From positions 496,001 through 560,000 of the forward strand of contig CALSUC010000001.1 in assembly GCA_943789445.1 (NCBI GenBank): a stretch of 64,000 nucleotides of DNA, given 5' to 3'. Below are positions 27,005-35,625 of this stretch, one piece after another. Position 1 is the stretch's first letter, and the number at the start of each line of letters is the position of its first letter. The position numbers and the translations under genes are program-made. Source of the DNA: UBA4575 sp002386945 (lineage in GTDB: Bacteria > Pseudomonadota > Gammaproteobacteria > UBA4575). The notes beneath the pieces are model-generated. The model worked only from the letters and a program-made list of their open reading frames with translations. It made no database searches and was not told where the DNA came from.

Positions 27005-27343
27005 TTAGAGGGCGTCCTTGCCGGTCTCACCCGTACGAATACGGATAACTTGTTCAATTGGGGTGACAAATATTTTGCCATCACCGATCTTGCCGTTATT
27101 GGCAACACGAGTGATTGTTGATACCACTGTTTCTAAATCTTCATCGCTGACAGCGATTTCGATTTTAATCTTCGGTAGAAAATCGACTATGTATTCTGCA
27201 CCACGATAGAGTTCGGTATGGCCTTTTTGTCGACCAAATCCTTTTACTTCAGTGATGGTTAAGCCGTGAACCCCTTGCTCTGTTAATGCTTCGCGGACTT
27301 CATCTAACTTGAATGGTTTTATAATTGCGGTAACTAACTTCAT
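27005..27343 (-). CDS. glnK: Nitrogen regulatory protein P-II
   Basis: A trimeric signal protein that binds ATP, ADP and 2-oxoglutarate and plugs AmtB. 112 residues starting MKLVTAIIKPFKLDEVREAL; Tyr51, the uridylylation site, is in the T-loop (GHTELYRGAEYIVDFLPK), and IGDGKIFV and the C-terminal RIRTGETG are typical. ATG 27343 has a GGAG site and the normal N-terminus; an ATG at 27358 is five codons upstream. The linkage to amtB argues for GlnK. I looked for a sigma-54 promoter upstream and found no proper -24/-12 pair. Confidence 0.95.
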   Translation of the reverse strand: MKLVTAIIKPFKLDEVREALTEQGVHGLTITEVKGFGRQKGHTELYRGAEYIVDFLPKIKIEIAVSDEDLETVVSTITRVANNGKIGDGKIFVTPIEQVIRIRTGETGKDAL

Positions 27344-27474
27344 TGTTATTATCTCCAAGGATTATGCTGGATCGGTGCAAGTATGCCATCTGATAGGGCG
27401 ATTGGCACCTTTGGTGAACAATATGCGTCAGGATAGTGCGGAGTTATAGATATTTAGATTGCGTTACCAAGCAT

Positions 27475-28455
27475 CTAATTTGCTTTGACTGCACGAAATA
27501 ATCCACGGACAGGGGCAGGGTGACCTTCGATAGTCTTGCTGTGGTCGTTGGGGTCTAGAAAATTTTCTAATGAATAGCTCGTCATCCATGCACTAGCCCG
27601 CTGCTCATCTAAGCTGGTTGTGGTTTGATCTAAGCATTCTACATCTTCAAAGCCAGCACTCTGGAGCTGATGTTGGATAAAACTGGGGCTAGCAATACTC
27701 CATACATTACGCATGCCGGCATAGCGATCTTCTGGCACCAGCTCACAATGCTCTTCAGTCTCTAAGATTAATGTCTCTAGGTAGAGTGTGCCGCCAGCTT
27801 GTAGGCGATCATGCAGTTGGCTTAGATGTTCTTGTGGTTGACGTCGATGGTAGAGCACACCAAAAGAAAGCACATGATCAAAGTTGTTCAGACCAGCCGG
27901 TAGCTGTTCAAAAGGTAGCGGTAAGAGGTGAGTGTTAGGCCTTTGCTTAAGTGTCTGAATGATGGCTTGGAACTGGGCTAAGAAGACTAAGCCAGGGTCC
28001 ACACCAATGACTTGTTCGGCACCAGCACCCAACATACGCAACATGTAATATCCATTGCCACAGCCGACATCTAAAACACGTTTGCCATGCATATCGCCAA
28101 GATGCTTTTCAAAACGACTCCATTTTTGTTGGCACTGCCATTCACTATCGATAGCAATACCACAATAATTGAATGGGCCTTTACGCCATGGTGATAAGGT
28201 CTTTAAAGCATTCAGGATATCGGCCAACTGCTCTGGGTCTAAGTCATCTGAATGACCGACTTGAGCGGCGTCTTTAGTGAAGTCAAAGTCTGCACTGATA
28301 GCCTTAGGTAAACTATCAACGGCGGCCAACCACTTATTGAAATAGCCATGAGAGGGATGAGCAAAGACGGCCTCTAGCTGTTCTGTTAATTCACTCTGCC
28401 ATGCTGTCGCAGTGAGACCAGTATCGAGCAAGTCACTGTAATGCTCTAACTTCAT
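27475..28455 (-). CDS. cmoB: tRNA U34 carboxymethyltransferase
   Basis: Transfers the carboxymethyl group of carboxy-SAM to ho5U34 of tRNA, giving cmo5U. About 326 residues with the SAM site RVLDVGCGNGYYMLRMLGAG, WRKGPFNYCGIAIDSEWQC and GVLYHRRQP. ATG 28455 overlaps the cmoA stop in an ATGA arrangement, a sign of translational coupling; the ATG at 28497 lies inside cmoA. Confidence 0.96.
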   Translation of the reverse strand: MKLEHYSDLLDTGLTATAWQSELTEQLEAVFAHPSHGYFNKWLAAVDSLPKAISADFDFTKDAAQVGHSDDLDPEQLADILNALKTLSPWRKGPFNYCGIAIDSEWQCQQKWSRFEKHLGDMHGKRVLDVGCGNGYYMLRMLGAGAEQVIGVDPGLVFLAQFQAIIQTLKQRPNTHLLPLPFEQLPAGLNNFDHVLSFGVLYHRRQPQEHLSQLHDRLQAGGTLYLETLILETEEHCELVPEDRYAGMRNVWSIASPSFIQHQLQSAGFEDVECLDQTTTSLDEQRASAWMTSYSLENFLDPNDHSKTIEGHPAPVRGLFRAVKAN

Positions 28456-29177
28456 TTGATCGCCAGTATTGAAACAAAGCTTAGGCACTGGAACCAAACT
28501 TGCACTTGACGGAACCCAGCCTGATGTAGGCGTTGTTCATGTGTAGCTAGAGACTCTCGTAATAAGACATTTTCTAAGGCCTTACGTTTTTGACTGATCT
28601 CAAGATCGCTATATAGGTTTGCACGCTTAAAGTTCTCATGCAGTTCACGAAATAATTGGTCATCGGCAGGCTCTGCCAATTCAATTTTTTCTGTCAGAAT
28701 GCAGGCGCCACCAGTGTTTAGACCCTGATAAAGTTGTTTGATGATGTCGTCTCGTTCTGCAATTGGGATGAACTGTAAGGTCAGGTTTAAGACGATCACC
28801 GCGGCGTCTTCGATCGGGATGTCTTGTAGCTTGGCTGTTTTGGTCTCTATCCATTCCTCAGCCCCGGCGGCAGCAATACGGCTACGGCAGGCATCAATCA
28901 TGGCTGCTGCGCTATCGACTGCAATGATTTTTCTTTTGTCCTCTTTTAATGCCTGGAAGATCGCAAGAGAGGCTGCCCCATGAGAACAGCCTAAGTCATA
29001 AGCCCGACCACCTGGGGTTAAGAAATGGGCTGCAATGGGGCCAATATTGGCAATCAAAGTGCGATAGCCAGGCACCGAACGTTCGACCATATCATCGAAG
29101 GCAGCGCTCACGGTTTGATCGAAGCAAAAGTCTTCGATGGTTTCTACAGGTTGTCGGTAAATTTCGTCTTTTGGCAT
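28452..29177 (-). CDS. cmoA: Carboxy-S-adenosyl-L-methionine synthase
   Basis: Makes carboxy-SAM from SAM and prephenate, the donor used by CmoB. 241 residues with the start DEIYRQPVETIEDFCFDQTVSAAFDDMVERSVPGY, SAM motif YDLGCSHGAASLAIFQAL and NLTLQFIP. First gene of a two-gene operon with cmoB and divergent from mazG. Confidence 0.96.
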   Translation of the reverse strand: MPKDEIYRQPVETIEDFCFDQTVSAAFDDMVERSVPGYRTLIANIGPIAAHFLTPGGRAYDLGCSHGAASLAIFQALKEDKRKIIAVDSAAAMIDACRSRIAAAGAEEWIETKTAKLQDIPIEDAAVIVLNLTLQFIPIAERDDIIKQLYQGLNTGGACILTEKIELAEPADDQLFRELHENFKRANLYSDLEISQKRKALENVLLRESLATHEQRLHQAGFRQVQVWFQCLSFVSILAIK

Positions 29178-29278
29178 TTTCTAACTGCGGCTAAAGGTGG
29201 CCGTATCGATCATTTAATAGTCTGCTGAGTATAGCCTTGTTTGCTTCATTCTGCTGACTGACAAGCAGTAGCGAAGGT

Positions 29279-29309
29279 CCATCATTGTTTGATCAATATT
29301 GTATGATGG
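29279..29309. promoter_or_regulatory. Dyad in the cmoA/mazG divergent region
   Basis: Perfect 7-bp arms CCATCAT (29279-29285) and ATGATGG (29303-29309) enclose an 8-bp palindrome TTGATCAA (29289-29296). It sits 37 bp before the mazG start in the 168-bp divergent gap, so it may be an operator. No regulator is identified. Confidence 0.35.
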
Positions 29310-29345
29310 GGTTATTGAGCCATTATCATGGCCTAGCTAAATACG

Positions 29346-30191
29346 GTGGCCACAGTGAATAACAATAATACGACTGAGAAGATGCAAGAGCTGTTAACGA
29401 TCATGCGTCGGCTGCGTGACCCTGAAAACGGCTGCCCATGGGATCAGCAGCAAAGCTTTAAGACTATCGTACCTTATACGGTAGAAGAAGCGCATGAAGT
29501 AGCAGATGCCATATTGCGCAATGATATGCCCGGGCTGTGTGATGAGCTTGGTGATCTTTTGCTGCAAGTGGTCTATCACGCGCAAATGGCCGAAGAGATT
29601 GAGGCGTTTTGCTTTGAGGATGTAGTCGCAGCAATCAGTGCCAAGATGCGACGGCGACATCCACATGTGTTTGGTTCGGAGTCGGAATTGGCCGCTGGTA
29701 AGCCTGACTGGGAGCAGATGAAAACAGCAGAGCGCAAGCTACAAAGTGATGCATCTCATAGTGCGCAAGATGAATCCGCATTAGCAGGTGTTGGCGTCGG
29801 CCAGGGCCCCTGGGTGGTTGCGCGCAAGCTGCAGAAGAAGGCGTCAAAGGTTAACTTTGACTGGCCAGATGCCAAAGGTGTATTACTGAAAGTGCATGAA
29901 GAACTGGGTGAGATTGAAGAGGCCATGTTGCAGCTTGAACAGACACCCAGTGTCGCCTCTGAAGCGGCAGTTGAAGATGAGCTAGGCGATCTGTTTTTTA
30001 GTGTAGTTAATCTTTCACGGCATCTGAAATTAGACAGTGGTAATGCCTTACAAAAAGCGAACCAAAAATTTGAAACTCGCTTTCGTTGCATGGAGCAACA
30101 GATCAAGTCGGAAGGGCTGCAGGTATCTGCACTGTCGGTAGATGAGCTGGAACGACGTTGGCAACAGGCCAAGCGAGAAACACAAACCTAA
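29346..30191 (+). CDS. mazG: Nucleoside triphosphate pyrophosphohydrolase MazG
   Basis: Hydrolyses (d)NTPs to NMP and PPi, cleaning the nucleotide pool. 281 residues with two MazG domains; the first carries NGCPWDQQQSFKTIVPYTVEEAHEVADAI with the EExxE/ExxD-type metal site (DELGDLLLQVVYH), and the second has EELGEIEEAM and EDELGDLFFSVVNLSRHL. Start codons GTG 29346 or GTG 29355 are possible. It ends 20 nt from the convergent nadC. Confidence 0.95.
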   Translation: MATVNNNNTTEKMQELLTIMRRLRDPENGCPWDQQQSFKTIVPYTVEEAHEVADAILRNDMPGLCDELGDLLLQVVYHAQMAEEIEAFCFEDVVAAISAKMRRRHPHVFGSESELAAGKPDWEQMKTAERKLQSDASHSAQDESALAGVGVGQGPWVVARKLQKKASKVNFDWPDAKGVLLKVHEELGEIEEAMLQLEQTPSVASEAAVEDELGDLFFSVVNLSRHLKLDSGNALQKANQKFETRFRCMEQQIKSEGLQVSALSVDELERRWQQAKRETQT

Positions 30192-30211
30192 ATGCTAGAG
30201 TCAGTTAGGGT

Positions 30212-31054
30212 TTACGGCCCTTGAAAACGCATCGAGTAATCGATGGCGCGAATATGCTTGGTCAGTGCGCCAGACGAAATATAGTCCACCTGTAAAGCAG
30301 ATAGGTGGGCTATTTGATCCCCTTCGATATTGCCCGAGACCTCTAATTCAATTTCACCATTAGCCAGAACAACTGCCTGTTCGACCTGTTCGTAACTGAA
30401 GTTATCCAGTAAGGCACGATCGGCACCTGCACTCATTGCCTGACGTAACTCATCAATATTCTCGACTTCCACTTCAATACTGCGATCACTGTGTAAGGTG
30501 CGTGCTTGAGATACCGCTTGAGTAATCGAGCCGCAGGCTGCGATATGGTTCTCTTTGATTAGATAGGCGTCGAATAGGCCAATGCGGTGATTCATACCAC
30601 CACCGCATAGCACGGCATATTTTTGTGCTCGACGTAACCCAGGGATGGTTTTACGTGTGTCTAAGAGTTTAGTACGACTATTGGTAGCGATCTGTTGCAT
30701 GAATTCATGTGTCACTGTCGCTGTTGCCGACAGAGTCTGTAGGAAATTCAGTGCGGTACGTTCTGCGCTAAGTAAGGCGTGTGCCGGTCCGTGTAAGTGA
30801 CAGACCACATCATTAGCAGCTAGCAGATCACCATCATGGTGATGCCAGTCGATGATGATGCTGCTATCTACTTGTTGGAAACTTTCTACAAACCAAGCTT
30901 GACCACAAAGTATGGCTGTTTCACGGCTAATGATCTTGGCTTGAATAGGCTCGTTTGAGCAGAGGGCAGCAGTGATGTCACCACTGCCCACGTCTTCTGC
31001 TAAGGCTTGCGTCACCGCGAGTATAATCTCTTTTTTTTCGATGACCTTAGACAT
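30212..31054 (-). CDS. nadC: Nicotinate-nucleotide pyrophosphorylase (carboxylating)
   Basis: Converts quinolinate and PRPP to nicotinate mononucleotide in NAD synthesis. 280 residues with ALAEDVGSGDITAALC, ERTALNFLQTLSATAT, DTRKTIPGLRRAQKYAVLCGGGMNHR and the C-terminal DYISSGALTKH. Starts 8 nt after the symporter gene ends, same strand. Confidence 0.97.
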   Translation of the reverse strand: MSKVIEKKEIILAVTQALAEDVGSGDITAALCSNEPIQAKIISRETAILCGQAWFVESFQQVDSSIIIDWHHHDGDLLAANDVVCHLHGPAHALLSAERTALNFLQTLSATATVTHEFMQQIATNSRTKLLDTRKTIPGLRRAQKYAVLCGGGMNHRIGLFDAYLIKENHIAACGSITQAVSQARTLHSDRSIEVEVENIDELRQAMSAGADRALLDNFSYEQVEQAVVLANGEIELEVSGNIEGDQIAHLSALQVDYISSGALTKHIRAIDYSMRFQGP

Positions 31055-31062
31055 AGAGATAG

Positions 31063-32406
31063 TTAGTTTTTTCCATTGGAGGCTAAGTATTCCTTAGTCA
31101 CTGCAAAAATTACTGGGCTTAGTAAGGCTAGGGCGATCAAGTTCGGCAGAGCCATAAAGCCATTCATGACATCGGCTAAGACCCAAATTAGATTGACCTT
31201 GAGGAATGCGCCCATAAAAATCGCCACAATCCAGAGTATGCGGTAAGGCAGAATGATGCCTTTACCAAATAGATAGCTAGCGCAGCGCTCACCGTAGTAG
31301 CTCCAGCCCAAGATAGTGGTGAAGGCAAAGATAACCAAGCCAAAGGTGATGATGTATTCGCCAAAGGGTAGGAGGTTGCCGTAGGCCATACTAGATAAGC
31401 TAGCGCCGGTTTCACCGCTGGTCCAGACGCCACTAATGATAATAACTAAGGCGGTCATGGTGCAGATAACGAGTGTATCGATGAAGGTGCCCAGCATAGC
31501 AATCAAACCCTGACGTACGGGGCTGTTTGTCTGTGCTGCTGCATGTGCTATCGGTGCGCTACCGAGGCCGGCCTCATTCGAGAAGATACCACGTGCAATT
31601 CCCATTTGAATGCCCATCATGACGGCAGCACCAGCAAAGCCACCAGTTGCGGCAGTGCCGTTAAAGGCACTATCAACGATCATGGCGAGGGCAGTCGGCA
31701 CCTCGGAAAAATTTGAAATAATAATCAGCAACGAGCCAGCGATATAAATTAAGGCCATAAATGGCACTAATTTACCGGCGACTATGCCGAGTCGTTTGAT
31801 GCCACCTAAGATAACCAGCGCGGTTAAGACAGCGATGATACCGCCAGTGAGGTGATGCTCGACCTGGAAGTTGCTGTACATAGCGGCCGCTACGGAATTG
31901 GACTGCACCATGTTGCCAATGCCAAAAGCTGCAATCGTGCCAAACAAGGCAAATAAGAAGGCTAACCAGCCCCAACCTGCACCTAGGCCATTTTTGATGT
32001 AATACATTGGGCCACCAACATACTGACCATTGTCATCGGTTTCACGGTACTTAACGGCGAGCACTGCTTCACCATACTTGGTTGCCATACCTACTAAGGC
32101 GGTGATCCACATCCAAAAGATAGCCCCTGGCCCACCGATGAAAATAGCGGTAGCCACACCCGCAATATTACCGGTGCCGACAGTGGCGGACATGGCGGTC
32201 ATTAGGGCATTAAAGGGAGAGATTTCACCATCACCAGTCGCCTTGCGGCTAGCGATTAATTGACGGAAGGCGTAAGGGATTCTGCGCCAAGGCAGAAGCT
32301 TTAGGCCCAGTGATAGATAGATGCCAACGCCTAGCAGTAGGACTAGCGTAAAGGGACCCCAGATGAAAGAACTAAGGGTGTTGAGTAGTGCCATGAATGC
32401 TTCCAT
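31063..32406 (-). CDS. Sodium:alanine/glycine symporter (AGCS family)
   Basis: About 447 residues with ten or so transmembrane helices and AGCS signatures: ALMTAMSATVGTGNIAGVATAI, GGPGAIFWMWITALVGMATKYGEA and GIARGIFSNEAGLGSAPIAHA. These carriers move alanine or glycine with sodium. ATG 32406 with GGAG six bases upstream is the better start. The 162-bp gap behind it (32407-32568) holds a hairpin-forming segment at 32453-32484 around GCCGGAGCCGGC, but no T-run and no recognisable riboswitch. Confidence 0.92.
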   Translation of the reverse strand: MEAFMALLNTLSSFIWGPFTLVLLLGVGIYLSLGLKLLPWRRIPYAFRQLIASRKATGDGEISPFNALMTAMSATVGTGNIAGVATAIFIGGPGAIFWMWITALVGMATKYGEAVLAVKYRETDDNGQYVGGPMYYIKNGLGAGWGWLAFLFALFGTIAAFGIGNMVQSNSVAAAMYSNFQVEHHLTGGIIAVLTALVILGGIKRLGIVAGKLVPFMALIYIAGSLLIIISNFSEVPTALAMIVDSAFNGTAATGGFAGAAVMMGIQMGIARGIFSNEAGLGSAPIAHAAAQTNSPVRQGLIAMLGTFIDTLVICTMTALVIIISGVWTSGETGASLSSMAYGNLLPFGEYIITFGLVIFAFTTILGWSYYGERCASYLFGKGIILPYRILWIVAIFMGAFLKVNLIWVLADVMNGFMALPNLIALALLSPVIFAVTKEYLASNGKN

Positions 32407-32568
32407 TACTATCTCCAAGTGTGTTCTTTATAGGCGAACTTTTTATTCTTCTTTTTGCAGCATGCCGGAGCCGGCTATGCAAAATCAAGTTGAAGAGGTT
32501 TTTTCATCTTATTGGATGCGACGGCTAATGGATTTTCGATCTGTTGTGATAGATGTTGCTATGGCTGT

Positions 32569-33474
32569 TTATTGCGCCAACAAGAGGAATTCAATCAAGG
32601 CTTTTTGAGCATGTAGGCGATTACCGGCTTCATCCCAAACGACGCTTTGAGGGCCTTCTAACACCTCAGTGCTGACCTCTTCATCGCGATGGGCAGGCAG
32701 GCAATGCATAAACAAGGCATCGCTATTCGCTTGTTGCATTAGGTGACTATTTACTTGGAATTTGCTGAAGGCTTTTTCGCGTAATTTTTGTTCTTCTTCC
32801 TGTCCCATGCTCGCCCATACGTCGGTGACGATGAGGTCTGCATTGCGTGCAGCTTCTTCTGCATTATGGAAGATCTCGACCTGTGTGCCAGCTGAGGCGA
32901 CTATGGTGCTGTCTGGCGAATAGCCTTCCGGACAGCCAATGTTAAGTTTAAAGCCCAGCTGTTTGGCGGCATTGATATACGAGTGGCACATATTATTACC
33001 ATCACCTATCCAGGTGACAGTAGCACCCGCGATAGAGCCGCGATATTGATACCAGGTCTGCATGTCTGCCAATAATTGGCAGGGGTGATAGAGGTCGGTC
33101 AAACCATTGATTACCGGGATGTCTGAGTTTGCCGCATAGCGTTCTACCGTGGCGTGCTCAAAGGTACGAATCATAACGATATCGACCATGCGTGAGAGGA
33201 CACGAGCGGTATCTTCTACTGGTTCGCCACGTCCCAATTGGGTGTCTTTAGATGAAAGGAACAGGGCATGGCCACCGAACTGCGCCATACCGGTCTCGAA
33301 AGAAACCCGGGTGCGAGTGGATGACTTGTCAAATAACATGGCCAGCGTTTTATTTGTAAAAGGTGCGTAGAGCTCATTCTTTAACTGTAGCGCTTTGAGC
33401 TCACAGGCGCGTTCAATCACACCCTGTAATTCAGCTGGGCTTAAATCGAGTAGAGTAAGAAAATGTCTGGCCAT
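32569..33474 (-). CDS. argF: Ornithine carbamoyltransferase
   Basis: Forms citrulline from ornithine and carbamoyl phosphate in arginine synthesis. 301 residues with the carbamoyl-phosphate loop DKSSTRTRVSFE, DLYHPCQLLAD, WIGDGNNMCHS and the ornithine-site HCLPAHRDEEV. It is the second gene of an argD-argF pair 3 nt apart. Confidence 0.97.
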   Translation of the reverse strand: MARHFLTLLDLSPAELQGVIERACELKALQLKNELYAPFTNKTLAMLFDKSSTRTRVSFETGMAQFGGHALFLSSKDTQLGRGEPVEDTARVLSRMVDIVMIRTFEHATVERYAANSDIPVINGLTDLYHPCQLLADMQTWYQYRGSIAGATVTWIGDGNNMCHSYINAAKQLGFKLNIGCPEGYSPDSTIVASAGTQVEIFHNAEEAARNADLIVTDVWASMGQEEEQKLREKAFSKFQVNSHLMQQANSDALFMHCLPAHRDEEVSTEVLEGPQSVVWDEAGNRLHAQKALIEFLLLAQ

Positions 33475-33476
33475 AA

Positions 33477-34658
33477 TTAATTAGATTGGCGTTCGGCAAA
33501 GATCTCGACACAGCGAGTCACACCTTCGGCAATCAGTTCCACTTGTTCGTTATCGATAATCAACGGTGGTAATAGGCGAATCACGTTGCCTGCCGTAACG
33601 TTGAGTAGGAGTTTTTGTTCTAGAGCAATATCTACAATCTCAGCACAGGGCTGAGTTAACTCTATGCCAAGCATCATGCCTTGTCCTCGAATATTGTGAC
33701 ATAGGGGATGCTGACTTAAACGCTGTTTTAAGGTATTTAGTAACAGCTCAGATGTCTTTGTAACATGGCTTAGAAGCTGCTGCTGTTCGATCGTATCGAG
33801 TACGGCTAAACCGGCGGCACAGGCTAAAGGATTGCCACCAAAGGTGCTGCCATGATTGCCGGGTTTGAATAAGTCGTTAGCCTTAGTTCTAGTAAGGCAG
33901 GCACCAATAGGTACGCCATTACCTAAACCTTTGGCCGTTGTCATAACGTCTGGCAGGATATTGGCCTGTTGATAGCCATACCAAGTACCTGTGCGTCCAT
34001 TACCGGTTTGCACTTCATCAATCATCAGCAATAAATCATAGTCATCACAGATGGCGCGTAGCTGTGGCAGAAAGTCAGGTGATGGGATATGTATGCCACC
34101 TTCACCTTGAATCGGCTCGACCAAAATGGCACTCAGTTGTTTGTGTTGCGCGCAGAGCTGACGTATCGCACCAATATTATCGTAGTGCGCTCGTATGAAG
34201 CCTGGTACTAGGGGTTCAAAGCCAGCGTGTGCAGCTCGGTTTCCAGTGGCCGTTAAGGTGGCCATGGTGCGGCCGTGAAAACTGTTTTCGAATACTAGAG
34301 TATGCGGTTGCTGGATGCCCTTTCTATGGCCATGCATACGCGCAAGCTTGATAGCAGCTTCATTCGCTTCGGCACCAGAATTACAGAAGAAAACCTTCTC
34401 CATGCCACTGATCTCACAGAGGCGTATGCCGAGTTGTTCTTGTTTTTGAATGCGATAAATATTTGATGTGTGCACCAGTTTTTGCGCCTGTTCACTAAGC
34501 GCTGTGGCCACCGCTGGGTGGGCATGGCCCAAGCCGCAGACAGCAATGCCAGATAGTGCATCTAGATAACGCTCACCTTGCTCATCCCACAGCCAAGCCC
34601 CTTCACCATGGGTGAAACTAATTGCTTTGCGTGCATAGGTAGGCAGTAAGGCGTCCAC
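33477..34658 (-). CDS. argD: Acetylornithine aminotransferase
   Basis: PLP enzyme of arginine synthesis (and often of the succinyl-DAP step of lysine synthesis). About 393 residues with FFCNSGAEANEAAIKLAR, NSFHGRTMATL, LMIDEVQTGNGRTGTW and the Schiff-base lysine in MTTAKGLGNGVPIGA. I favour GTG 34658 (preceded by AGGA) over the TTG at 34691, which abuts the upstream terminator. The promoter would have to lie in or right after that hairpin. Confidence 0.95.
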   Translation of the reverse strand: MDALLPTYARKAISFTHGEGAWLWDEQGERYLDALSGIAVCGLGHAHPAVATALSEQAQKLVHTSNIYRIQKQEQLGIRLCEISGMEKVFFCNSGAEANEAAIKLARMHGHRKGIQQPHTLVFENSFHGRTMATLTATGNRAAHAGFEPLVPGFIRAHYDNIGAIRQLCAQHKQLSAILVEPIQGEGGIHIPSPDFLPQLRAICDDYDLLLMIDEVQTGNGRTGTWYGYQQANILPDVMTTAKGLGNGVPIGACLTRTKANDLFKPGNHGSTFGGNPLACAAGLAVLDTIEQQQLLSHVTKTSELLLNTLKQRLSQHPLCHNIRGQGMMLGIELTQPCAEIVDIALEQKLLLNVTAGNVIRLLPPLIIDNEQVELIAEGVTRCVEIFAERQSN

Positions 34659-34692
34659 GTATTTTCCTGATAGTTGTTCCGTTATAACCAAA

Positions 34693-34718
34693 AACGGCAG
34701 CGGAGAGCCGCTGCCGTT
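34693..34718 (-). terminator. Intrinsic terminator upstream of argD
   Basis: On the minus strand AACGGCAGCGG, loop CTCT, CCGCTGCCGTT and then a T-run (five T). The 11-bp stem is strong. It ends transcription from the membrane-protein operon at 34796-35425 about 35 nt before the argD start. Confidence 0.85.
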
Positions 34719-34758
34719 TAATGATTATGCTATTAAATTACTTAATATTCTAGCATTT

Positions 34759-34781
34759 GGGGCCGTTACGTTAGCGGCCCC
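34759..34781. other. GC-rich hairpin after the membrane-protein gene
   Basis: GGGGCCG, a 9-nt loop, CGGCCCC: a 7-bp GC stem 15 nt after the stop at 34796 (minus strand). No T-run follows, so it may protect the mRNA 3' end or back up the terminator at 34693-34718. Confidence 0.45.
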
Positions 34782-34795
34782 GATAAAGCCTATTC

Positions 34796-35290
34796 TTAAA
34801 AGACTAAGCCGTGACCATGACCGACCATGCACATTAGCATAGGGATGGACAATACAGTGTTGGTACGAGATGCAAGGAAGGCAACTTTCTTAGCAGTTGC
34901 TTTCTCAGCGTCAGAGGCTGGCTTAATGCCAAGTATTTTCTTCTGGTTTTGCCAGATTGGGCCCCAAACGTTAAGCAACATGATAGTACCTAACCATGCG
35001 CCGATACCGATAACAGTGACACCGTCAGTAAAGAGCATATTAGTACCCAAGCCACCAACATATTCCAAAGCGGCTGCGCCAGTGATCCAAGTAGCTAGTG
35101 CACTCCAGCGGAACCAAGCTAGTGCACGTGGTGCTATGTATTTGCCGATGGCAGCTGGGCCGGGGCCGTCAGTATCTGCAGTTGCAGCGGCGACTGCGCT
35201 AACTTGTACAAAGTTAAAGTAGTAAAGTAGTCCAATCCAGATGATGCCAACAAAGACATGCAGCCATACGGCTAGTGCAAAAGTGTTCAT
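34796..35290 (-). CDS. Four-helix membrane protein, urate-hydroxylase-N (PuuD-like) family
   Basis: 164 residues with about four transmembrane helices (ALAVWLHVFVGIIWIGLLYYFNFVQV, WSALATWITGAAALEYVGG, VTVIGIGAWLGTIMLLNVWGPIW, TVLSIPMLMCMVGHGHGLVF). Histidines in helices 1 and 4 and the NVWGPIWQNQKKILG stretch resemble the membrane part of PuuD, whose soluble cytochrome c half is missing. Stand-alone forms like this are of unknown role; haem binding is possible but inferred. It sits in a tiny operon with the 25-aa ORF at 35348. Confidence 0.7.
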   Translation of the reverse strand: MNTFALAVWLHVFVGIIWIGLLYYFNFVQVSAVAAATADTDGPGPAAIGKYIAPRALAWFRWSALATWITGAAALEYVGGLGTNMLFTDGVTVIGIGAWLGTIMLLNVWGPIWQNQKKILGIKPASDAEKATAKKVAFLASRTNTVLSIPMLMCMVGHGHGLVF

Positions 35291-35347
35291 AATCTAACTC
35301 CTGTAATTTTGATTATTAATGTTGTGCGATATACGCTAGCGAGGTGC

Positions 35348-35425
35348 CTAGACCAGAATCATGATAATGATGGATAGGACGATGCCGGTAATGATTGTTC
35401 CTAATACGGAGTTCAATGGGTTCAT
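35348..35425 (-). CDS. Very small single-helix peptide (25 aa)
   Basis: ATG 35425 with GAGG six bases upstream reads MNPLNSVLGTIITGIVLSII then IMILV and TAG. Almost the entire peptide is one hydrophobic helix. The next gene on the strand starts 58 nt later. Short leader-type membrane peptides of this kind are common but rarely annotated; the frame and site suggest it is translated. Confidence 0.45.
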   Translation of the reverse strand: MNPLNSVLGTIITGIVLSIIIMILV

Positions 35426-35625
35426 GTTTTACCTCGAGTAGTACAGTTTATTTTGTTGTTGTTTCGGGCGTGCTGAAAGCACATCCGACTAGCTCAAGAC
35501 CATAGAAGGTTTTGCCTCGAAAAACAATAACAGACCTGAGTCGATAGAATCGGTTATCAAATCTATTTCAGCGTATATGCTGACCTCAATTTAGTTCTTT
35601 AAAGTAAGGATAATATTCAGAGCCT

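Noticed and set aside
27344..27474. Sigma-54 promoter for glnK-amtB
   Set aside because: TGGCAT...TTGC is present at about 27381-27393 (minus strand), but GG and GC are 7 bases apart where 10 are needed. A GGCACC-TTT-GGTG dyad near 27404 has the wrong spacing for NtrC.
32407..32568. Glycine or other riboswitch before the amino-acid symporter
   Set aside because: The gap is only 162 bp; one imperfect hairpin but no recognisable aptamer core.
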